Numbered from the stretch's first letter, positions 1-10,837 are shown. The stretch is DNA of 64,000 nucleotides from Isoetes taiwanensis (GCA_021234155.1 JAJEKV010000039.1:2046001-2110000); one strand, 5' to 3'. The notes: generated by a model from the sequence alone, not told the origin. Made by a program: numbers and translations.

Positions 1-783
1 TGGGACGAGAATAATCGATGAAGTCATTTTGACCCTGACAATACTCAGCCAGCTCATAAAGAAGATGAGCCGTCTTTTGCTTACCCTTATTGGCGATATG
101 CTGATATGCCCATTGAATATCGGTCAGCAGCAAGTAATCTTGATCCCCAACTTTAATAGTAGGAAGCGAACCTAACCCGACAAGAGCTTGGCCTTTACTA
201 CGAGGTAAAGGCTTCTTTGTGGCCAATTTCTTCCATCTTAAAAAGTCGGTATAGCTTATCTGCTCATCCTCCTCAAGATCTGGGGGAAGTGGGGACTTGG
301 CTTGCTCTAAGGCCGTGTCAGTACCGTCAACATACCTATCCATGATAAGGGCAAGGGCAAACTGGGCCTCAAAGTACAGCTCGTTAGAGCCATCGTCAAT
401 AATGGGGGCGTGCTTAGCACGTCTGACAATGCCCTTAAGAATATCATAACTGTGACGGTCATCCCCAAACATGTGCCCTAAGATATCCTTATGGAGATAG
501 GGTTGAGGCGGTTCTCCGAGAAACTCTGCTTGGGGCAGGATTTATTCATCATAAAACTCTAGGAAGGTGTCATAATCAGGGTGTGCCCGCATGTGGTCGA
601 CGAGATCAACCTTGCACTGCAGGGGGGGTCTAGAAGAGGGTAGGGGACCTGAGGATCACATTGCTCGCCTCCCATGTACCATGCTAAGCACCCAGCGTAA
701 TCCAATTGCTGAGGACGAAAAATAGGAGGAGGAAGAAAATGGAAGGAATAAGAAATGAATGAAAACCCTAAAGTGAATGTCAC
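1..783 (-). pseudogene. Broken coding region of unknown family, running off the window
   Basis: Read on the minus strand, 541 down to 2 is open for 180 codons with no stop and continues beyond the window edge. It includes peptides such as YLHKDILGHMFGDD and LLLTDIQWAYQHIANKG. One in-frame TAA (542-544) separates it from another coding-like stretch (VDHMRAHPDYDTFLEF). A further frame change near 600-615 joins that to a frame reaching 783 (LDYAGCLAWYMGGEQCD). The composition is that of a real soluble, acidic protein rather than a random frame. I do not recognise the family; a retroelement gag or a plant-specific host protein are both possible. A Helitron 3' terminus begins at 832, just upstream of this reading direction, so the gene may have been interrupted by that insertion. 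The coding nature is well supported; the identity is unknown. Confidence 0.55.
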
Positions 784-831
784 TTTTAAACTTCCGGCAC
801 GGCGTTCGAGGCACCAGCTAATTATCTTATA

Positions 832-870
832 CTAGTAATGGTGCCCAGCGTTGCTGGGCATAAGTTGGGA
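832..870 (-). mobile_element. Helitron 3' terminus (minus-oriented)
   Basis: On the minus strand the sequence reads an 8-bp stem (TGCCCAGC / GCTGGGCA, 842-849 and 853-860, loop of 3), a short spacer and then CTAG (832-835) followed by T. This is the classic plant Helitron 3' end: hairpin, about 7-10 bases, CTRR, insertion before T. The matching 5' end should lie to the right on the plus strand. I could not find it, and it may be hidden by the Helitron that begins at 3316. Confidence 0.75.
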
Positions 871-3315
871 ATGTGTGTGTGGAAACCTGTTCAACTCAGA
901 TTCATTTTTATTAACCTAATATAATTAGGCAAATCCGTAGAGAAATTATTATTTGTTGCCACTCTGATACTCTAAATTTAAGTTGTGCCTAAAGGCTCCC
1001 AAAACCTTTGAATCGCATTAACTATAGGAAATTGCTGTGGACGTTTTGTGTGGTTGTACATCAAGAGTGGGGTATTAATGTGTTGCATGTATTATAGCAT
1101 GTTAAATTTCGAGAAATATGACTTAACATAAGTGGGGACCATCCTAACCAGGTTCAATAAAGCCAATTAGGATTGAGCAAACATCTTGTTTTGTAGCAAC
1201 TTAATTGTCTCAATCTATACCCTTTAAAGCATATGTATGTGTTCGTGGAATTATTGCTACATTGCTTCGGTACCACCATATCACCTAGTATATTGCCTTA
1301 ATCAAGAGCCAAAGTTAGCCAATAAGTTAGGCAATTATATCATGTGTAGGCAATTATATAGAGCATGTGAACTGGATTCCTTATGAGCTATAAATATGCC
1401 AGCTAAATCAAGAGCCAAAGTTAGCCAATAAGTTAGGCAATTATATCACGTGTAGGCAATTACATAGAGCAATTATATAGAGCATGTGAACTGGATTCCT
1501 TATGAGCTATAAATATGCCAGCTAAATGGTTTCCTTTTAAAGCACATAGAGCATACAACGTCCATGTGTCATAAGTCTAACTATATTTAGGAACCGACCA
1601 CCTGTGAAAACAAAATACTCGTATCAAATTGTGGAACTTTTCTATATAAGCTATGAATTAGATAAAATATCTTTCCTACTACAAAAATCACACCCTTTTG
1701 TAATTGTTTAGTGTATTGAAGATTGATTCTTTTTATTGCACATATAAGCTCACAAAAGGTAAATATGACAAATAGATAAAGAAGTAGATGGCAACGTTTT
1801 AGATGAAGCATATATAAGCTCACAAAAGACAAATAGATAAAGTAGATGACCGTTTCATCTAAAATCAGATATGGCATGTGTCACTGTAGTGTATGTACAA
1901 TCATCTAGATGACCTTCGCATACATTCTCTTCATGTTCATTCTCAGTTGGCCCCTTTTCTTGTGTGCTTAGCTTCTCAGCTACAGTTTTTACAGTTGCTT
2001 AGTTAGAAAACGAATTTCTAAAGATCCTAACTCTGTTAATCAATCTTTTTCATATCGTACTCTCTTTCTCTGATCTGATGCCCAAGTCAACATAATGCTC
2101 CTCCAACAAAGATCTGACTGTGGTTAACTCGCTAAAGTCGGAATCATGACTTAATCGGCCTGCATTGTTATAAGCTTGAGCTGATTATATCATTCTGCTT
2201 AATTAATCCCATTAGATGAGCAAGAATTTGTCGCCTTCCAATGAGATAACCTTCAGTAACCTAATTAACATTCCAACAAAAAATGAAATACCAAGTTGAG
2301 AGACAGCTAAATAGGTCGAATAAAGAAGAGTAATTACATTATCTCCAAGTCTACATAATATAACCTGAAGCTTGGTAAAGAAAAATTGCTCGCAGACATG
2401 TTTCCATATGAAGTTTAGAGTCAATAATCTCTATTATTTTCCATTGTGCCCAGGTGGTTATGACTAATTTTAAATATGGTTTCATCTGCCGAGGGCAGCA
2501 TATCTTGTGCGTCTTCCTGCATATAGATCAGAGACTAAGCATGAAATGCAGCAAATCTGGCCCTGCATGCAAATAAGTGAATTACAGAGTAAGAGTAAGG
2601 AAGCTTGTTCTAGGCTTGTTGCCACCTTGGCAAGCATGCAGATCACTTGTTCCTTTTCTCAAAATCTTGACATTCAGGTTTCTAAAGCCTTTTCATGACT
2701 TGCTCTAGCCATGGCTTTTTCAAGCTAACAAACCAAATTAAACAAAATATAATAACGTACCTGGTGGTCTAATAGAAGCAAGGGGAGTGTATTAAAAATA
2801 GAAAAATCGAAATCGGTTGCCCATAGCTTTACCCTGCAGAAACTGCCATGATACCTTGTTGTGCTTGGTGTGCACCGAATCGGCAAAAATGCAAAAATAA
2901 TATGGTGTCGGGCCATGTTTTACATTTGTATTGCTGTTTTTTTCCATCATCTAGGGCAAATTCATGCAGACTTGTGAAAGATTACGTGTAGCATCATATG
3001 GTACCTCTGATGTATACATGTGTAGCATCACATGATATCTCTGATGTATATGTCTGTAAGTGCTCAAAATTGATGAAAAAAATCTAAACACCTCAGATGA
3101 GATATGTCAGCATTGACAGTTTAGTTTGCATACTGGCAAATCCTTTTCCCAACCATCTGGGACATACTGACAAATCCTTTTCCCAGCCATCTGGGAATGA
3201 TCCAGAGATGAGTTGTTTAAACTCAGGGGTATTTTTCAAAATAGCTTTCAAACTCGGCATTCCTTTCTCATTCCAATGCTGCACCGGTCTGAGTATGCTT
3301 ATTCAGTGGCTGCAA
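871..3315. other. AT-rich stretch with short tandem duplications, no gene seen
   Basis: No supportable coding region was found on either strand. It holds several local tandem duplications. A unit of about 108-119 bp is repeated at 1299-1406 and 1407-1525. A motif with the core cataagctcacaaaag is repeated near 1740 and 1810. A 34-bp unit is repeated at 2985-3018 and 3019-3052, and a unit of about 37 bp at 3130-3166 and 3167-3203. It may be the body of the minus-oriented Helitron ending at 832. Confidence 0.5.
1299..1525. repeat. Tandem duplication of about 110 bp
   Basis: The segment beginning aatcaagagccaaagttagc and ending in gagctataaatatgccagct occurs twice in a row, 1299-1406 and 1407-1525. 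The second copy carries an extra 11-bp repeat of the agagcaattatat motif and two substitutions. This is non-coding and probably arose by slippage or unequal exchange. Confidence 0.85.
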
Positions 3316-4205
3316 TCTTATCTTATCTTATATAATATAATGTTATTGTGTAAGTGTTGGACCCAGCCCTAATTTGGACGGCTGAGATCCATCGACATTG
3401 CATGGCCAAGATTTCTTCTCTTCTCATCCCTTTTTTTTTTTAGGTTTCAACGGTGTAGAGCTTTGGATGGTGCAGAGCTCGGGACGTTTTGCCCCTCCTG
3501 AAGCGTCTTGCCACAGCCTGAGCTCTCCAAGCGCAGAAGAGACTGCCGGAACTTGAAACAAATTTTGATGCAAAGGGAAAACAATGGCTGAAGCTTTAGC
3601 TTTGGCAATGGGGGCATAAGACCCATGGATTGGTATTGTTTTATCGGGTTTAATAAGAACAGCTCTCGCTCCTGGCATCTTGAGGTTCTTGAGGTTCTGG
3701 ACTTCTGCCGCTTTCCCTGTAGAATCCGTATCTCCAGCTATGGCGATGGGCTCGAATATTGATGGACTATGGCGATGGCACTGCCTGGGATGGCTCTTCT
3801 TCTTCCGGACGATGCAGGTAAGATTTGCCTTTAGTTGTTGCTTTTCTGTTTTGCATTGTTTCTACAAGCAGAACAGGCACCAAGAGCTGAAGAACAGAGC
3901 TGAAGGCAGGTCATGGGTTTCCCCTATTCTCTGCCTGCTACGTTCTTCTATCTTCTCGACATGCTTCTACAAATAAGGTAGGGTATTCTTGCATCAAACA
4001 CGGCTGAGTAGCAGGTCTTAGAGATAATATGATACAGGGAAGTAGTTGGAAAACCAAATGGGATCCAAATGCTGAGCTTTTAGAACTGGGTTTTTTCTAG
4101 CAAGCAAGAAGGCCATGTCTTCTGTACTGGGCTGAGTAGTATTACGAATTAAATAAATACAGAGTGTCCATGCATGTCTGCCTGCCATGCAAAACCAGAA
4201 CACAT

Positions 4206-4415
4206 GAATCACCATACCTCTATCTCTATTGATGGCTATACCATATCTCTATTGATGGCTATACTGAGATTGTCTTCATTGAGGATGTTCAAGCTCAGTT
4301 TGAATCCCTTGGCTGGCATAGTATTTGGGTGCAAAATGGAAATATTGATTATGATGCCATTTGTGCTGTGATCGAGGAGGCCAACTCTGCGAAGGACAAG
4401 CCAACAATGATAAAG
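4206..4415 (+). pseudogene. Transketolase exon fragment captured by Helitron A
   Basis: The frame encodes [10 protein letters not shown] followed by [15 protein letters not shown], then [11 protein letters not shown] and KDKPTMIK. This matches the thiamine-diphosphate-binding domain of plant transketolases (family pattern: ISIDGDTEI, FEALGWHVIWVKNGN, DKPTLIKV). The fragment ends exactly at AAG followed by a GT donor (4416-4417), so it was taken as genomic DNA with its splice site. A 23-bp tandem duplication (about 4221-4266) repeats the IDGYT codons and shifts the frame. The rest of transketolase is absent, so this cannot encode an enzyme. It sits about 240 bp upstream of the HEN1 piece in the same orientation. 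Confidence 0.85.
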
Positions 4416-4466
4416 GTCTGTAATATTTAAGATTATTAAATGAGATATCCTTTCTGTTTGGCCTGG

Positions 4467-4578
4467 AACAGACTGATTGCCATAATGCAAAGGAGGCTCA
4501 ACATCTTTCCTAGAATCAGAATGACGATCTTGGAATTTCTGGGCCATTTACATGTCAACTAAAAATGCAAGTTAGAAG
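4467..4578 (+). repeat. 112-bp direct duplicate of HEN1 exon sequence
   Basis: This segment repeats 4955-5066 with a single visible substitution (ctttcctag versus ctttccgag), which creates a stop here. The later copy lies inside the HEN1-like reading frame. The first copy lies in the stretch between the transketolase and HEN1 pieces. It is therefore an internal duplication within the Helitron cargo. Confidence 0.9.
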
Positions 4579-4656
4579 TGGAAATCAGAAGGGAGGATGT
4601 CTGTGGAGAATGTATCACTTGGATGCTAATATAGGTAATTTGACATTCCAGCTTTT

Positions 4657-5720
4657 TTGTATGGATACCTTGATGTATGCTTTACACAACACAAAAGTGA
4701 TGATTCCATGTTTGATAGGCTATTACTGGGGCGATCACCTGAAGGATTTTACAAGCTTTCTAGAGGAGCTGTCTTAGTGTCTGAGTTACCTGCATCTTAT
4801 ACATCCAAATTTCAGTGGCGTGGACCAATGCCTCGCTCGATACTCACTGAATTCTGCCATCAACTTCACGTCGATGAGCCTACTTTGTCTATTTTACGCA
4901 ATGAACACTTGATAACTATAGCTTCATTGAATGGGACACGTGACAAGTGTGTGAAACAGACTGATTGCCATAATGCAAAGGAGGCTCAACATCTTTCCGA
5001 GAATCAGAATGACGATCTTGGAATTTCTGGGCCATTTACATGTCAACTAAAAATGCAAGTTAGAAGTTATGCTATTCAGAGTGCATGTTGGAAGGCCTTG
5101 CTTCAATTATCGCAGGCTCTAGACAATGGCGTGGGACGTTGGAGCTCTATTGGTGAACCTAAGAAGCACATAGCCCCTAGAGAGAATTCCCAGATGCATG
5201 ATATATCACAAAACTGGGAGATTATATGTGGTGAAGAAAGTAGTAAAAGACCTCCTGCAGGATCAGTACATTTAGTTGGAGAGGGCATGGATGAGCAGAT
5301 TGAAACGAATGAAGATTTTGACTTTGAAATTGGCAGTGGGGCAGTAATAGGAATACTTGATGCATGTGTCTCAAGCTTATTTGTTGGTCAAACTGCACAA
5401 TTCTCTATGCAACCTTTTCCAAATGAGTTACTGTATGCCTCCTGTCAGGAGATCTTAAATAAAATTCGTAACCTCAACCCGGGTACTGGAATTTTTCTTA
5501 ATAATGTAATCTATCGTTGTGCTCACAATGTTACTTTCTTACAGTTCTAGAGGACTTCAGACTGGATTTTCCTGTAACTTTAAAAAGCTTCCTTGAAGCA
5601 CCGGAGGAGAGAATGGAGTCTGCATTTTTCTCACCTCCTTTGCTAGACAACGCATAGATTTTGCTGTGAATCTGATAAGAGAGTCACAAGCCACGGGTTA
5701 AACATCATGTCAAGGTACAC
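4657..5720 (+). pseudogene. HEN1: HEN1 small-RNA 2'-O-methyltransferase fragment captured by Helitron A
   Basis: A 297-codon open frame (4657-5550) contains EGFYKLSRGAVLVSELP and WRGPMPRSILTEFCHQLHV, then FTCQLKMQV with QSACWKALLQLSQALD, then FDFEIGSGAVI and CVSSLFVGQTAQFSM. In plant HEN1 these correspond to the middle La-like/dsRNA-binding region and the FKBP-like (PPIase-like) domain. After a frame change, 5560-5720 reads PEERMESAFFSPPL and RIDFAVNLIRES, which is the start of the methyltransferase domain. HEN1 methylates the 3' ends of plant miRNAs and siRNAs. This copy lacks the N-terminal dsRBD and the catalytic methyltransferase core, so it can only be a pseudogene or a source of antisense/siRNA. 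It lies wholly within Helitron A. Confidence 0.85.
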
Positions 5721-6696
5721 GGTTATGATGTTTGGTACGGGCTAACATCATTGCAAGGTTAACCATGGAAAATCTTATGGAATGAACACATTCCTAGATA
5801 ACTTTATATTATTCCGCTGTTTATTGAACTCGATGTCTAACTTTAGAAGTATGCATTTATTCTTTATAGCAAAAGATGCATATATTCTTTATTTCAAAAA
5901 GTGGACGTTAACTCAGTTTACAACCCCACATACAACGTCTTAAATTAGAGATATTATATTATGTAAAGGCCTTGGCCGCTTTGATCTATGATTCTTGAGA
6001 ACATATGAGAATTTACATGCATTTGGTTGACAATTGTTAAAGATCCGTTGGAATTTTTTAATGCCCCACTTAAATGGTGGTTCAAACAATGGAATGCACA
6101 ATTCTTGCCATGTCACATGGTATCAATATAGGTAACACATGCACAATTTTCTCAAGATTCTATCATTAACATTCACCATTCAATACAAACCTAATAGTAG
6201 ACGTCTCAATTTAAATCCCTTCCCTTTCCCTTCCCCTTTTCCCTTCTAAATCAAAACATCGACCTATAGCCATGAATTGATTCGAGGAGAACACCATCTA
6301 ACAACGTGAGTTAATGCGAGAGTTAAGCGGAAAAAAGAAAAGGAAATGAAGGGAAAGGGTTTTTAGGAGGAAAAAAGGGGGAAATCCATTAAAGCCATTA
6401 GACTCAATCCAACGACACCTCCAATGCATTATGCATTTATGCAGACCTCTAATGCAACTCTAATGCTTCGACTCTAACAAACATGGAAGACATAATGAAA
6501 CTTTCCCAATGCATCAAGCTATTCTAGGTCCAAGATCATGAATGCGGAAGGTTCTAAGAGGGAAGAATTGGAAAGCGAGCTAGACACTTAATGAAAGGAT
6601 AATGCATTGAATGGTGAACAACACCTCGGTATCATTGCTGCTTTATCATTTACAGATCCCCAACTTATGCCCAGCAATGCTGGGCATCGTTACTAG

Positions 6697-7732
6697 TAAC
6701 ATTTAATGGTTAGTCCAGATAAAAAGGGTATGATAACAAACTTGGATGTTCAAATAATAAAACATTGTGGGATCATTGGAATGGGATGTTTCCAATGACA
6801 AATTCGTGAAGGTAATGCATATTAGAAGGGAATATTCTGGATCATGATGGAGCAATAGCCAGCCGCAAAGGGCAAAGACCGGTGGTGTCATTTAGTCGGG
6901 TATTCTCACCGAGCAATCTGTCCCATTACGTGGCATCTTCTTTTTGCGTGAGCCATACGTTTTCTAGATATCTTGGCCGACATTAATCCATCCGGGGCCT
7001 CTTTGGACATGATCTCACTTCAAATAAAGGGACGATGTAACTTTATTTTTCCGTGTATATGCAACGGTGCATATGACAACAAACAACATGTTGTACTTAC
7101 TTGATGTATGTCTCTAACTTTCTAGCAATCAAAAGAGCCTCCATCGTGACATGAATAATTGCCGAGTAAAAACCGCAAGAGTAAGAAATCATAGAGCACC
7201 GTATAAAAAGCCTCACGAAGCTATTAAATTTGTTTCCACTTCATCGGATTACGCCGTGGCCTATTGTTAGATCAAACATCGGATTAAACCGAACAATCAG
7301 CGATATAAAAGCTCTTCAAATAAGAAAATCTTTGGATCGGTCATTTTCGCCGCCGGTTTTGCCCTTAGGAAAATCCGCTGTGAGATAGGTACAGTCGATT
7401 TTGGCATCCCAATTTTCCACCGGCCATATATACCTGATCATTAGGGCAAAACCTTAGAATGTGTATCAGCGCCATGCCGTTTTGCATAACGAAATCCAAA
7501 TACATGTAAGCACCTTCGTATTTGGGGCTGAACTGCAGTTGTGTAAGCCCTAAATTAATGGTCCATTTCACAGAGCAAAACTCATAGCAAGACCAAAAGC
7601 AGGAGCGCCTTCGTGTAGATCGCCATGGACGTATTGCAACGGAAAAGGAAGATATGAAATTTTGGAAGCACCTCAAAGCCCGCTGCTCTGCCGTAAATAA
7701 GCCTTTTAGCAAGATAAGTTGGAAGAAAGAAA
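6697..7732. other. Intergenic, no clear gene
   Basis: No convincing coding region was found. On the minus strand a 155-codon frame (7365-7832) contains GAYMYLDFVMQNGMALIHI but has no recognisable domain, and it overlaps the 128-bp duplication. I regard it as doubtful. Confidence 0.4.
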
Positions 7733-7988
7733 TAAACCATGGTAAAAAAAGAGTCGGGCGAAAAAAAACTAAATTTGGACCCTTCGATGTAGTCAGGTAA
7801 TTTGTGGCCCTAGGATCTAGGGCTGGATCCAAATCCAGGAATTACGGCATAACATTATAATAAACCATGGTAAAAAAAGAGTCGGGCGAAAAAAAACTAA
7901 ATTTGGACCCTTCGATGTAGTCAGGTAATTTGTGGCCCTAGGATCTAGGGCTGGATCCAAATCCAGGAATTACGGCATAACATTATAA
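7733..7988. repeat. Perfect 128-bp tandem duplication
   Basis: 7733-7860 and 7861-7988 are identical base for base as far as I can read (start taaaccatggtaaaaaaaga, end ggcataacattataa). The absence of any difference means either a very recent event or an assembly duplication. It abuts the inferred 5' end of Helitron B. Confidence 0.95.
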
Positions 7989-7989
7989 T

Positions 7990-9578
7990 ATAGGATTATA
8001 ATGTTATACCGTAAGTGCGTAGTGCATCGAGCCCTAATTTGAATGGCCGAGATCATCTGGATGCATTCGAAGGCCTAGATTTATTGCACGACTTACCAAC
8101 ACTGTGATTGGTCATGCGTCGATCTCTTAAGGGGAAGGGGAAAAGGAAAAGGGAAGTGGAAAGAGAGAATGTGAAGGGCAAAAAGGCATGGGGAAAAGGG
8201 AAAAGGGTAAAAGGAAAAGGGAAAAAGGAAAAAAGGGAAAGAAAAGGAAAAAGAGAAAGGGTGGGGAAAAGAAAAAGGCATGGGGAAAAGGAAAAGGCAA
8301 AAAAAAAGGGAAAAAGGAACGGAAAAAAAGGGAAAAAGCAAAAAGGGAAAAAGGAAAGGAAGTGGAAAGAGAGAATGAAGGGCAAAAAATGGGGAAAAGG
8401 GAAAATTTAAAAGGAAAAGGGAAAAAGAAAAAGGGTGGGGAAAAGGGAAAGGAAAAAAAGAAAAATAGGAAAAGGGAAAAAAAAAGGGAATGGAAAGAGA
8501 ATGTGAAGGGCAAAAAAGGGAAAAAGGGAAAGGAAAAAAAGGAAATGGGAAAGGAAAAAAGAAAAGAAAAGGAAAGAAAAAAAAGAGAAAAGGGAAAAGG
8601 AAAAGGCATGGGGAAAAAAGGAAAAAGGGTAAAGGCATGGGAAAAGAAAAAAGGGAAAAGGAAAAAAAAAAAAAAAAGGGGAAAAGGGAGGGAAGGGAAA
8701 GAAAAAAGGAAAAGGAAAAGTGGAAAGAGAGAATGTGAAGGGCAAAAAGGCATGGGGAAAAGGGAAAAGGGTAAAAGGAAAAGGGAAAAAAAGAAAAAGG
8801 GAAAGGAAAAGGGAAAAAAGGAAAAGAAAAGGGAAGTGGAAAGAGAGAATGTGAAGGGCAAAAAGGCATGGGGAAAAGGGAAAAGGGTGGGAAAAGGGCA
8901 TGGGAAAAGGGAAATAGAAAAGAAAAAAGAATGGAAAAGGGGGAAAGAGAGAGAGGCACGGGAAAAAGGAAATGAGGAAAATGGAAAAGGGGAAGAGACA
9001 AAGGGAACATGGAAAAGGGAAAGAGGGAAAGGGTGAGGAGATGGAAAAGGGAAGGTAAAAAGGCATGAAAACTAAGGAGAAAAGAAAAATGGAAGGAAAA
9101 AGGTTACACAAAAAAAGGAGGAAAAGAGTGGGAAAAGGAGGAAAAGAGAAGCGGCGAGGAAAAGAGAAGGAAAATAGGCATGGAAAGGGGAAAGAGAAAA
9201 GGTTAAGAAAAGGGAAGACATGGAAAAAGGGAAAAAGAAAAGAAATAAAAAAGGAGAAAGGGAATGGGGAAAAAAAAAGAAAAATGGAAGAGGGAAAAGG
9301 TGGAGGAAAAGAGCAAAAGGGAGGAGAAAAAAGCGAAGGAAGGGATCCGGGAAATCGGGGAGGCGGAAGGAAATGGATGGGAAAACAAGAAAACACGAGA
9401 AAGAAAGAAAAAAAAAAAAAAAAAAAAGAAAAAGAAAAAAAAAGTAGAGAAAATAAGAAAAAAAATGAAATGCTGGGATAGAGCAAAAAGGGAAAGGGAA
9501 AGGGATAGAGCTTTCAATCGCGATCCCAAAGCATTTAAGCTTCAACTTATGCCAAAGAACGCCGGGCACCATTACTAG
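7990..9578 (+). mobile_element. Helitron B, related to Helitron A, filled with a purine tract
   Basis: The leader at about 7990-8085 (ataatgttataccgtaagtg, then ccctaatttgaatggccgag) is homologous to the Helitron A leader at 3331-3420. The 3' end keeps ttcaacttatgcc and ggcaccattactagtt, with CTAG at 9575-9578, but the hairpin is degenerate (gccaaagaacgccgggc). Between them lies almost only purine sequence. The exact 5' base is uncertain because the TC start is not preserved. It has no coding capacity. Confidence 0.55.
8125..9485. repeat. 1.4-kb polypurine/polypyrimidine tract with imperfect repeats
   Basis: The plus strand is nearly all A and G (units such as ggaaaaggg and gggaaaagg). Longer units recur at about 8155, 8360, 8488, 8718 and 8834, beginning gtggaaagagagaatgtgaa and continuing gggcaaaaaggcatggggaa. 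The long Lys/Arg/Glu or Phe/Ser/Pro reading frames here result from composition and are not genes. Homopurine tracts of this kind can form triplex (H-)DNA, are hard to sequence, and expand by slippage. Helitron A has a short purine tract with the same gaagggaaaggg motif at about 6345, a plausible seed. Confidence 0.95.
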
Positions 9579-9721
9579 TTATTATTATATTTATATTTAT
9601 TTATTTTTCCCTAATATAACATTATAAAAGAAAAAGAAAAATCACAATCGGAATAAGAAATCAAAACAGACCATATTAATATATCGGGTTACATATATAC
9701 AAAAATGTTATTTTTACATAG

Positions 9722-10255
9722 TCACGGGTAGTTCCCCACCTGGATCCGGGTGCTGGTTGAAGGTCCTTTGTCATTATCGTCACCGCTTAACATGGATAGC
9801 ACATAAATTAGCATCGCTAAAGAGGGCCACCAAATAGGCTTGGGGCTTCCTGGAGTGCTAGAATTGCATGAGAAAACGGGAACAGGAGATTCGTCTTAAA
9901 CTCTTGAGCAATCTCTGGACCAAACGCCGAAAAGGAAGTTTAAAGTAGCAAGAACTTCGGTAGATTCACGATACTTCCTTATTTCCCTAAGTGCCACGGA
10001 AAAAGGCTTGTAACGATGCCTCCTCTTAGGCATGGGATGGGGCTCCGAATAGTTTTCCCGGTGGTCTTTGGATGTCGGGCCTTGGGGATGATTTCGTCGC
10101 CCGATTAGAGGCCTTTAGCGACACCCAGAAGCCTTGAGCTGATCCCTATCTTGGGCACCCAACTTAAAGGCGTCTTCTTGAGTTTCGGCGATGAAAGAAA
10201 TATTCTGAGGTGGCGAGCTTGAGGTCTCGTTCGTTCTTCTTTCCTAAGCCTCCCT
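9722..10255 (-). pseudogene. Histone H3-like gene 3' segment, first copy
   Basis: This is a degraded duplicate of the H3-like segment at 19931-20476, in the same order between a Helitron 3' end (9578) and an LTR (10256). Recognisable pieces read on the minus strand include the H3 core around 9730-10010 and the coiled-coil end next to the LTR (RLRKEER). Many single-base indels relative to the second copy break the frame, mainly at CTG/CAG/CCG triplets. The stop corresponding to the second copy is at 9722-9724. It is non-functional as read, but the breaks may be partly sequence error. Confidence 0.7.
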
Positions 10256-10837
10256 TGTTTGGGGTGCGGGAAAGGGAACTCACGCAAGGCGACCCTCTGT
10301 GAGGACCCTTGGATCTAACAGAGAATCCGGGGGGGCTATGTCACCTGGATTTGCAAGAAAAAACAAGGAAAAGAGAAAGGAAAACACAAGAGAACAATGA
10401 GATCACAATAATGAGCTTCCTTTGATGTCAATGAAGATACATGAGCTCTCCAATCGAGAGAAAACGGAAATGAGACAAGACTCAAAACTCATCTAAAACT
10501 CATGTGCTAGCTCTACTCATATATATAGTACAATGGCCTTTGGCCCAATATAGACACTCGGACCGATCTCGGTGCCGACTCATGGAAGAAGGGCGATTGG
10601 TGAATCTTTGGCGGTGCCTCTTGAAGTGCTTGAAATCACGCTGACGCTGACGCGGGCGGTGACGGGCCGTCACTTGTCTGAGCGCCTCCTTTTGACGGCA
10701 GGCGTGCCCTTTGAAAAGTGGTCTGCTTGGCAAAAGCGTGGCCTTTGGAGGGGACGACCCGCGCTGGTTGGATCCTTGGACTTGACTTGGTCTGTCAGAT
10801 GCATGAATAGTCCTGCACCGAAGACACAGGACTAACA
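10256..10837 (-). repeat. LTR of E1 (3' LTR)
   Basis: It begins TGTTTGGGGT and ends GACTAACA (TGTT...AACA inverted ends). It is homologous over its length to the LTRs at 20477 and 31169. It contains catatatatagtacaatggc (about 10518), a TATA-like stretch. It is followed at 10838 by ctccccaccaaac, the polypurine tract read on the minus strand. Confidence 0.9.

Larger units (their letters stand above)
3316..6696 (+). mobile_element. Helitron A, non-autonomous, with captured gene fragments
   Basis: The 3' end is clear: stem TGCCCAGC (6668-6675), loop AAT, GCTGGGCA (6679-6686), then CTAG at 6693-6696 followed by T. The 5' end is inferred at 3316-3326, where an A precedes TCTTATCTTATATAATATAA. 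The TC start and AT-rich leader are typical, but three overlapping TCTTA units leave the exact base uncertain. About 90 bp of this leader (ccctaatttggacggctgag) recurs at the start of Helitron B near 8030, which supports it as the element's 5' region. No Rep/helicase is encoded, so it depends on other elements. Inside are a transketolase exon (4206-4415) and HEN1 exons (about 4657-5720), both in plus orientation. A pyrimidine tract (6218-6247) and a purine tract (6328-6382) lie near the 3' end. Confidence 0.7.

Noticed and set aside
832-6696. One large TIR transposon bounded by the inverted hairpin ends
   Set aside because: Each end has the Helitron layout (hairpin, spacer, CTAG, T). A separate Helitron 5' leader exists at 3316, shared with Helitron B, so two Helitron ends explain it better.
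8053-9580. Many long frames on both strands (up to 359 codons) in the purine tract
   Set aside because: They are low-complexity Lys/Glu/Arg or Phe/Ser/Pro strings caused by the A/G composition; all frames are open together.
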